A DNA stretch of 38,453 nucleotides from Kiritimatiellia bacterium (lineage in GTDB: Bacteria > Verrucomicrobiota > Kiritimatiellia > SLAD01). A program made the position numbers and the translations under genes. Within the stretch, counting starts at the first letter, position 1. Each line of letters starts with the position of its first letter. Below are positions 33,194-38,453 of the stretch, piece by piece. The DNA lies in assembly GCA_007134735.1 (NCBI GenBank), contig SLKG01000081.1, forward strand, positions 1 to 38,453, given 5' to 3'. A model generated the notes under the pieces. It was not told the DNA's origin and did not search any database. It was given only the letters and a program-made list of their open reading frames with translations.

Positions 33194-35587
33194 ATGAGGA
33201 AAAACAGAGAGCCTAACTCTCATCTGTTTGAGCAATTGGTTCATTCGCTGGAAACACCCGTACTTTTCGTGGATCGCGACCGCTGTGTCCAATTCATGAA
33301 TGATGCCGCCGGAGAATGGGCGGGCGTGAAGCCGGATGAATCCATCGGCCGTCACCTGTCGGAGGTTCTGGACGTCAACGATCGCGTCTGCGAATCGATC
33401 ATACCCGAAACATGGATGCGGGAAGCCGCGCCCGGTGAACCGTGGGCTGAAACGATGGCCGAACTGCGGGGGCCGGTTTGTGTGCACAGACGAGTGATGA
33501 CACAAGACGCGCCATCCGGTCTATATGCCCTCGTCTTCATAATCCCGGCCCGCCTGGAACAACGCTATCGGGACATCCTGGCCGGATCCTCCACCCTGTT
33601 ATTTGAGTGTCAGGAAGAGGGCCGGATTGTTCATGGGGGCCGCGAACTGGCCGAAGCATTGGGAAGAAGTCCCGCCCAACTGGAGACGACCACGATATTC
33701 GAACTGGTTTCGGAAACGGATCGCGAACGTTTGAAGCGCGGTTGGAAGGAGGTTCTGTCCGGCAAGCCGGTTCAATTACGGGAACTGGGGCTTCTTAATC
33801 AAGACGGCGAAAGCCAGCATTATTGGCTTTCCCTGTTTCCGGTAAGCGATCGGTCGGGCCGGGCCACGGGCGTGCGCGTGGTCGCGGGTGATATCCGTAT
33901 GCAGAAGGGATTGGCGCATGCGCTGGAAGCCGCCGAAGAGCGATTTGATGTCCTGTTTCGAGAGTCCCTGGATCCCATGCTGATTCTTACACGAGAAGGC
34001 GAGATCCTTACCGCCAATCAGTCGTTTGAGCTCTTTGTCGGATTGCCCATGGCCGACCTGTTCCGGGAGGGCAAGGGGTGGGAAGATTTCGTACACGCCG
34101 GGGATGTCGGGAACCTGGTCCGGTCTATTCGGCGTTGCGCGGAGGAAGAACGCAGCGAACGGGTGGAAACGAGAATGCTGAATGCGTCCGGGCAGGCCAC
34201 CTGGTTTGAGCAGAGTTTAAGTGTGCTGCATGATGAGGAAGGCAATGCGCGCGGCGTCGTGATGGTCGCCCGCGATATCGATCGCCGTAAGCGGCGTGAG
34301 ATCGCATTACAGGAAAAAGCGCGCGCCATGGAGGAGAGACATCAGCGGGCGCAGGTTCTCATCGACAAACTCAAGCACTTCTTCATGTGCGCCAGCACCC
34401 TTCCTTCGGACATGGATGGTTATTTTCGAGGGGTGTGCGGAATTCTACACCGGATGTACACGCCACGGTTGGTCTTGATAAATATCCAACATAAGAAGAA
34501 GCGGTTGTATACGATGGGATATGAGCTGTCGGAAGATATGCGCCGGGCCATTCAAGAATGTCCGCCTTCGTCCCTGTGTGGCCGCGTGATGGAATCCGGT
34601 GTGCCGTTGTATCTGGAACGCGTGGATGAAACGGAGCCCTACCGCCGTCAACCGGTGATTGAAAAGCTGGGCGTAAAGAGCTGTCTGGGCGCTCCGTTGC
34701 GTGATTCCAAGGGCGTGGTGCGCGGGGTTGTCGAACTCTTTGACTCGGAGCGGCGGAGTTACGGTCATGAGGATGTTGAGTTGATTACCGTGACGGGCCT
34801 TCATCTGGCGGCGCGATTACGTGCCGAGGAGCAGGAGGAGATCAACCGTGAGCTGGCCGATCATCTGCGTCAGGCCCAGAAGATGGAGGCCGTTGGAAAA
34901 TTGGCGGGCGGCATGGCGCATGATTTCAATAATATCCTCGGCGGCATTCTGGGTTTTTCGTCCTATCTCATCTCCAAGGCCGAGCCGGGAAGTCCCTTGC
35001 ATCGTGATCTGGGTTTGATTGAGCAGTCGGCCCTTCGTGCCTCGGAATTAACGGAACAACTGCTTTCTTTTGCCCGCAGAAGGCACTTTGCCCGGGAACC
35101 GGTTTTGCTGAATGCCGTTATTGAGGAGGTTCTGGCCTTGTTGGAACATTCCTTGCCCGGAAAGGTGGTGATACGGAAGGAGCTGGACGAAAAGTTACCG
35201 GCCATCCTGGGGGCGACCGGGCAATTGAACCAGGCCATCATGAATTTGTGCCTGAATGCTGCGGATGCCATGTCCGAACAAGGGGGGACCTTGACGGTGC
35301 GTACGGAGTGTCGGCCGCTCACCGGGCGGGAACGGGCCACGTTGATTAATTCGGGGGAGGGGCCGTACGCGTGTGTAAGCGTAATGGATACGGGTGTCGG
35401 CATGGACGAGTCCGTGCTGGAGCATATATTCGAGCCTTTTTATACCACCAAGGAAAATGCCGGCGGAACCGGATTGGGACTATCCATTGTATACGGCATT
35501 ATCGACAATCATGGCGGTCATATCGTAGCAAACAGCCGGAAGGGCGTGGGATCCACGTTTACGCTGTACTTTCCCGTAACTCCATGA
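33194..35587 (+). CDS. Soluble PAS/GAF sensor histidine kinase
   Basis: A 797-residue kinase without membrane segments, so it should sense an intracellular signal. Three PAS-type domains (about 10-110, 125-240, 250-370) are followed by a coiled coil, a GAF domain (about 400-540), and a HisKA domain with the phospho-histidine at 576 in GGMAHDFNNILGGILGFS. The HATPase domain follows: N box NLCLNAADAM near 685, DTGVGM near 732 and GTGLGLS near 758. The HDFNN form is typical of hybrid kinases, yet no receiver domain follows and no response regulator gene is nearby. GGGGGAGGGA gives a strong ribosome site. tsaD lies 41 bases upstream. Confidence 0.92.
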   Translation: MRKNREPNSHLFEQLVHSLETPVLFVDRDRCVQFMNDAAGEWAGVKPDESIGRHLSEVLDVNDRVCESIIPETWMREAAPGEPWAETMAELRGPVCVHRRVMTQDAPSGLYALVFIIPARLEQRYRDILAGSSTLLFECQEEGRIVHGGRELAEALGRSPAQLETTTIFELVSETDRERLKRGWKEVLSGKPVQLRELGLLNQDGESQHYWLSLFPVSDRSGRATGVRVVAGDIRMQKGLAHALEAAEERFDVLFRESLDPMLILTREGEILTANQSFELFVGLPMADLFREGKGWEDFVHAGDVGNLVRSIRRCAEEERSERVETRMLNASGQATWFEQSLSVLHDEEGNARGVVMVARDIDRRKRREIALQEKARAMEERHQRAQVLIDKLKHFFMCASTLPSDMDGYFRGVCGILHRMYTPRLVLINIQHKKKRLYTMGYELSEDMRRAIQECPPSSLCGRVMESGVPLYLERVDETEPYRRQPVIEKLGVKSCLGAPLRDSKGVVRGVVELFDSERRSYGHEDVELITVTGLHLAARLRAEEQEEINRELADHLRQAQKMEAVGKLAGGMAHDFNNILGGILGFSSYLISKAEPGSPLHRDLGLIEQSALRASELTEQLLSFARRRHFAREPVLLNAVIEEVLALLEHSLPGKVVIRKELDEKLPAILGATGQLNQAIMNLCLNAADAMSEQGGTLTVRTECRPLTGRERATLINSGEGPYACVSVMDTGVGMDESVLEHIFEPFYTTKENAGGTGLGLSIVYGIIDNHGGHIVANSRKGVGSTFTLYFPVTP

Positions 35588-35640
35588 GCGGGCGGAGACC
35601 CCGCCGACACAGGTTTCCTGCGACGAGGGAATGCGCTTTC

Positions 35641-35668
35641 TTGACGCCTTCTCCGGGTTTGGTATAGT
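35641..35668 (+). promoter_or_regulatory. Promoter for the tRNA-Gly / protease / tRNA-Arg group
   Basis: TTGACG (35641-35646) and TATAGT (35663-35668) are 16 bases apart. The predicted start is about nine bases before tRNA-Gly. Confidence 0.7.
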
Positions 35669-35683
35669 GCCTTTCCGTTCTTT

Positions 35684-35757
35684 GCGGGCGTAGCTTAGTG
35701 GTAAAGCTCTAGCCTTCCAAGCTAGCTACGCGGGTTCGATTCCCGCCGCCCGCTCCA
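35684..35757 (+). tRNA. tRNA-Gly (anticodon TCC)
   Basis: Acceptor GCGGGCG/CGCCCGC, D-arm GCTT/AAGC, anticodon stem CTAGC/GCTAG, T-arm GCGGG/CCCGC. The anticodon TCC is at 35716-35718. The CCA end is encoded (35755-35757). It reads GGA (and GGG) codons. Confidence 0.95.
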
Positions 35758-35770
35758 ATTCCGAACGATT

Positions 35771-36163
35771 ATGCCCGCCCGAAGGAAAGAACGATTGTGG
35801 ATACGCCTGCAGGGAGCCGCCTTGGGAGAGGTCGAGGCGGTGCGGAGACAATTGCCGCCTCCGTTGCGCGCGCGGGCCATGAACATTCCTGTCTCTTTTG
35901 AAAAGGCGCCCGGCCGCGCCCTGGTGAATGATGGTGTGGAAGAGGATCTGCTGGGGTTGTATGTGGGTGAATCCTACAGCGATGAAGCCGCCGGCGTGGA
36001 GAATGTTCCGTCCCAGATCCTGCTCTTTCTTCATAACATCTGGGACTATGCGAATAACGATATGGGGGTCTACCGGGAAGAGGTGCGCGTCACCTACCTC
36101 CACGAACTGGGTCATTACCTGGGCCTGGATGAGGAGGATATGATCGTGCGCGACCTCGATTGA
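35771..36163 (+). CDS. Zincin-like metallopeptidase family protein (PF06262-type)
   Basis: A 130-residue protein with a HExxH-type site, HELGHYLGLDEEDM, placing zinc ligands at His111 and His115 and a likely third ligand at Asp120. This pattern near the C-terminus and the SQILLFLHNIW segment fit the small DUF1025/PF06262 family; its substrate is unknown. The ATG is only 13 bases after the tRNA-Gly CCA, with no Shine-Dalgarno and no room for a promoter, so it should be cotranscribed with the tRNA. tRNA-Arg starts 54 bases after the stop. Confidence 0.88.
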   Translation: MPARRKERLWIRLQGAALGEVEAVRRQLPPPLRARAMNIPVSFEKAPGRALVNDGVEEDLLGLYVGESYSDEAAGVENVPSQILLFLHNIWDYANNDMGVYREEVRVTYLHELGHYLGLDEEDMIVRDLD

Positions 36164-36217
36164 TGGAGTAGATTTTATATTCCATAAGCGGTATAAAAGA
36201 GTATGCAAGATCACAAC

Positions 36218-36294
36218 ACCCCGGTAGCTCAGTCGGATAGAGCAGCGGACTTCTAATCCGCAGGTCGCGCGTTCGAATCGCGCCCGGGGTACCA
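36218..36294 (+). tRNA. tRNA-Arg (anticodon TCT)
   Basis: Acceptor ACCCCGG/CCGGGGT, D-arm GCTC/GAGC, anticodon stem GCGGA/TCCGC, T-arm pairing around GTTCGAATC. The anticodon TCT is at 36252-36254. The CCA is encoded (36292-36294). It reads AGA (and AGG) codons. A TATAAA at 36192-36197 may be a promoter remnant, without a clear -35. Confidence 0.95.
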
Positions 36295-36369
36295 GCCTCC
36301 AATGAGCCCCCAAGACGCCAAGACGGAAACCATGGATTTAGCGCGGGAGCAGGAATATTTCCCAACGTG

Positions 36370-36390
36370 ACACAGGCATCCTGCCTGTGT
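36370..36390. repeat. ACACAGGCA/TGCCTGTGT hairpin
   Basis: Perfect nine-base arms with a TCC loop, 75 bases after tRNA-Arg. TT follows only briefly, so a terminator role is possible but weak. Confidence 0.55.
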
Positions 36391-36460
36391 TTCTTCGCAC
36401 ACACATAGCGCACTCCCTCACAGAGAGTAAGGGCAGGAGTGGAGCGTGGCTTGCAAGCAA

Positions 36461-36511
36461 GTAGGTCAGGCATTCCTGCCTGACCCGGTCGGGCAAGAAT
36501 GCCCGACCTAC
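36461..36511. repeat. Nested double hairpin repeat (GTAGGTC...GACCTAC)
   Basis: Two adjacent perfect nine-base hairpins, GGTCAGGCA/TGCCTGACC (36464-36485) and GGTCGGGCA/TGCCCGACC (36487-36508). They are themselves enclosed by GTAGGTC (36461-36467) and GACCTAC (36505-36511). The two hairpins differ at only a few bases and look like a duplicated REP unit arranged as a cruciform. Confidence 0.75.
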
Positions 36512-36557
36512 CCTCGCTTCATGAGCGAACAGGAGCAGGCACGGTTCTCCCGGGAAC

Positions 36558-36575
36558 GCCGAGCCCCAGCTCGGC
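36558..36575. repeat. GCCGAGC/GCTCGGC hairpin
   Basis: Seven-base arms with a CCCA loop, the third palindrome in the spacer 36295-36682. No gene is visible in that spacer. Confidence 0.5.
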
Positions 36576-36682
36576 ATTGCCCCTCAGGAACAGGAAACAA
36601 GAATAGCGGAGAAGAACAGGCGAAGTGCCGAAAGCGGTTTTCATGCTTTGAAATCACGGCATGGATGTATAACCTTGCGCAT

Positions 36683-36835
36683 ATGAGCATCAACAAAACC
36701 AGAGGCTTTCTGTACTGGCTTGCCCGCTTGCTCGGCGACGTCAATGCGGTGAAGAAAGGCCGGGTGGGTCGTCGGGTCGGCCGGCGCATGGCCGGTAAGG
36801 TCACGGGGCGCGGCTTGGGAAAGTTGTTCAAGTAG
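36683..36835 (+). CDS. Small basic protein of unknown function
   Basis: A 50-residue protein rich in Arg, Lys and Gly, starting MSINKTRGFLYWLARLLGDV and ending in a repeated GR-x-x-GR pattern (GRVGRRVGRRMAGKVTGRG) and KLFK. I recall similar tiny proteins in many unrelated bacteria, always unannotated; that is memory, not a search. A short hydrophobic segment is followed by the basic tail, so it may associate with membrane or nucleic acid. No clear Shine-Dalgarno. The larger open frame back to 36446 is repeat sequence and was not used. Confidence 0.65.
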   Translation: MSINKTRGFLYWLARLLGDVNAVKKGRVGRRVGRRMAGKVTGRGLGKLFK

Positions 36836-36922
36836 TCCTCCGATGTTCTGTGTGAGGCGATCACCCCTTGGAGGCGCAATCGGGGCCGAATTATGCAGGG
36901 TGTAACTCGAAAGGTTTGATGT

Positions 36923-37159
36923 ATGGCGTTTGCTTTATGGCGCAAAAGAATACGGTGCACCAACTGTGGCTATGAAGGGAAAGCCAGTGTTCAGGGAACG
37001 GGTTGCGGATGGTGGCTGGCTCTGTTGACAGTCTTTATCGTCGCGTTCTTATTCTGGCCACTGTTTATTGTCGCCGTGCTGATGTTCCTATGGCTGGTCT
37101 TCAAACCCGCCAATCAGATCTGCCCGAAATGCAAATTCCCGAATCCGGTCCCGATGTGA
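36923..37159 (+). CDS. Small membrane protein with split zinc ribbon
   Basis: A 78-residue protein. CTNCGYEGK near the start (Cys12, Cys15) and CPKCKFPNP near the end could form one zinc site, bringing both ends together around a long hydrophobic segment (about 29-62) that may cross the membrane twice as a hairpin. The design recalls LITAF-type domains, but I do not assign the family. AAAGG lies nine bases before the ATG. It follows the 50-residue gene by 87 bases in the same direction. Confidence 0.68.
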   Translation: MAFALWRKRIRCTNCGYEGKASVQGTGCGWWLALLTVFIVAFLFWPLFIVAVLMFLWLVFKPANQICPKCKFPNPVPM

Positions 37160-37254
37160 ATGGTATATGCTGAATTCTCACTGTGTAAGGCCTCTTTCCT
37201 TTCAGTGCCGGATCACCTGCATCTGACCCGCACGGCATGCACGGTGAAGCATGA

Positions 37255-37540
37255 TCAGAACCGGTATCCTACTGTGGCCTGCGCATAGTGTAGCCACGCG
37301 AAAGCATAGACATCGTCATTGTCCGCGCCGCCCTCAAGCGTCCTGTAGCCAGCCGTTACGTACCAGCCGGAATCAAACTCATACGGTGCCCTCATCGCCC
37401 GGAATTCGCACATCATTTCTGCTGAACCAGACACCTCCTCCTTCAAGCCGGATGTCGAGGTCGCCAGCGAAGACAGGGGTAGCCATGATGAGCACTAGTC
37501 CAAACAACGTGTAAAGCCTGGCCGTCACCATATTCGCCAT
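37255..37540 (-). pseudogene. Outer-membrane beta-barrel protein remnant with internal deletion
   Basis: Reading leftward from ATG 37540, a signal peptide (MANMVTARLYTLFGLVLIMA, cleavage near VFA|GD) and the first strand (LDIRLEGGGVWFSRNDVRIP) run into a stop at 37379. In another frame a typical barrel C-terminus follows at once: YEFDSGWYVTAGYRTLEGG, then ATVGYRF and a stop at 37255. The two ends fit one barrel protein that has lost its middle, with a frameshift at the junction near 37380-37395. It is probably non-functional. Confidence 0.6.
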
Positions 37541-37613
37541 GCCTGGACTCGCTTCCGACTGGTGGTTTAGACTTTCATAGGCGGTCATAATCCACCGCCG
37601 GATTCTGCGGAGG

Positions 37614-38453
37614 CTATTCGTGATCGGCTTGTATGCGAAAGAAGAAGCGGTCCTCCCCGATCGATATCTGCCGTGTTATGACTTCGAGCGGGTCCCAGTC
37701 GTGCAGGTCGAATGACTCCTCGATGGTGAACCCAATCTCAATACTGTCCGCATCGACGACATTCAGCATGAGTCCGCCCATGCGTAGGTCATGGATGGAG
37801 TCCTCGGTGTACAGTTCAAAGCGGGATGAATCGGAGTGGACGACATCCAGTACCCCGGAATAATCCGACAGCGGATTCAGACCCGCAGCCACGGCTTCGC
37901 CGTCCATGATTCCGTCGCCGGAGGTATCGGGATTGTTGGGATCCGTTCCGTAGATGACGATTTCCTCGTAGTTGGTCAGGCCGTCGCCGTCATCATCGGC
38001 CATGTCCGGCCCGAAGTTGGCGGTCACCGTGAGCTGGGTATTCATGGTCAGGGTCAATTCCGGATCGGTCGATTCCACGCCCCCGGTCCATCCCTCGAAG
38101 ACGTAACCGGGAGAAGGGGTTGCCGTGACGGTGACTTCTGTGCCCTCGAGATAACGCTGAATTCCGGAAGGTGACGTGGTTCCACCGGTGGTGGTCTGGA
38201 TGTCCAGCTCAACATGCGGGGGCGACGCGGACACCGCGTAGGCGCTGAATTCGGTTACCATGAAACCGGCATGCTCCTCGTACACTACCAGGGTGTCCGG
38301 TTCGTAGGCCTGCCATTCGTCAGCGGTGTATCGCCACACCTTTACATCGTCCGGGTCAAAATTTTCGCCAGACGAAGCAAGGTCGAATGAAAGGTATGCC
38401 GGGTCTCCGCTTGTATATCCTTCATGGAGCTCGAACGCCCATCCACCCGCTAC
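37614..38453 (-). CDS. Secreted repeat protein, C-terminal part (partial)
   Basis: At least 279 residues of a minus-strand gene that enters from the right edge. In order: a region of unknown fold (VAGGWAFELHEGY...), an InlB-type B-repeat (GGTTSPSGIQRYLEGTEVTV, then GYVFEGWTGG), and two thrombospondin-3-like calcium-binding repeats (DDDGDGLTNYEEI, DTSGDGIMDGEAVAAGLNP). A C-terminal beta domain ends DRFFFRIQADHE. Such ends are common on large extracellular proteins of PVC bacteria. The N-terminus, signal peptide and catalytic part, if any, lie outside the window. Confidence 0.8.
   Translation of the reverse strand, partial: VAGGWAFELHEGYTSGDPAYLSFDLASSGENFDPDDVKVWRYTADEWQAYEPDTLVVYEEHAGFMVTEFSAYAVSASPPHVELDIQTTTGGTTSPSGIQRYLEGTEVTVTATPSPGYVFEGWTGGVESTDPELTLTMNTQLTVTANFGPDMADDDGDGLTNYEEIVIYGTDPNNPDTSGDGIMDGEAVAAGLNPLSDYSGVLDVVHSDSSRFELYTEDSIHDLRMGGLMLNVVDADSIEIGFTIEESFDLHDWDPLEVITRQISIGEDRFFFRIQADHE

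Noticed and set aside
35588-35640. Terminator after the sensor kinase (GGCGG/CCGCC at 35591-35605)
   Set aside because: The stem is only five bases and has no U-run.
36446-36682. Longer start for the 50-residue basic protein
   Set aside because: The upstream codons lie in nested palindromes; the conserved-looking part starts at ATG 36683.
36836-36922. Integron attC-like site between the two small genes
   Set aside because: Neither the GTTRRRY nor RYYYAAC core is convincing and no integrase is present.

Overview
The window is a compact bacterial chromosome segment (about 60% G+C by eye) of mostly housekeeping genes, with a more mobile-looking right end. Intergenic spacers carry several families of short palindromic or degenerate repeats. 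The last gene encodes a secreted protein with an InlB-type repeat and thrombospondin-3-like calcium-binding repeats. Together with lapA-tamA-tamB, a Gram-negative envelope is certain, and I infer the PVC superphylum, most likely Kiritimatiellota or a relative. The phylum call is inference; no rRNA is present.

Layout. 1-1153 (minus): start of a DUF58 gene preceded by a MoxR AAA+ ATPase. 1154-2516: a repeat-rich spacer, trmL, and a possible small RNA. 2517-2592: tRNA-Ala(GGC). 2748-3482 (minus): DUF481 outer-membrane protein. 3632-8870 (plus): lapA-like gene, tamA/BamA-like gene and tamB, an outer-membrane assembly operon. 8871-9670: a long spacer built from repeats. 9671-10795: MscS channel. 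11119-12906: ptsN-like EIIA plus a DUF1805 gene (minus), divergent from an unusual zinc-ribbon/EIIA fusion (plus). 12930-15841 (minus): cyclophilin, Ser/Thr kinase with a membrane anchor, and a pseudopilin-like protein overlapping the kinase by four bases.

16135-23770 is the translation core: rpmE, prfA, prmC, a zinc-ribbon membrane protein, ffh, rpsP, khpA, trmD, rplS, rnhB and a YraN gene. rimM is absent from its usual place between rpsP and trmD. Next come a lytic transglycosylase, thiD and comEC. Two TPR membrane proteins run on the minus strand (28168-30635), divergent from ctp (S41 protease), tsaD and a soluble PAS/GAF sensor kinase. A tRNA-Gly, a small zincin-like protease and a tRNA-Arg are packed tightly at 35684-36294. 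The right end has palindromic repeats, two small protein genes, an outer-membrane protein remnant with an internal deletion, and the C-terminal part of a secreted repeat protein.

Promoters can be read by eye. Seven candidates (tRNA-Ala leader, mscS, cyclophilin operon, rpmE, rplS, thiD, tRNA-Gly) have a TTGnnn box and a TATnnn box separated by exactly 16 bases. The thiD promoter lies so close to its ATG that a leaderless mRNA is predicted. The most novel candidates are the zinc-ribbon/EIIA fusion, the promoter-to-terminator RNA at 2422-2497, the kinase/pseudopilin unit, the protease gene between two tRNAs, ComEC with a decayed metallo-hydrolase domain, and the modular intergenic repeats.
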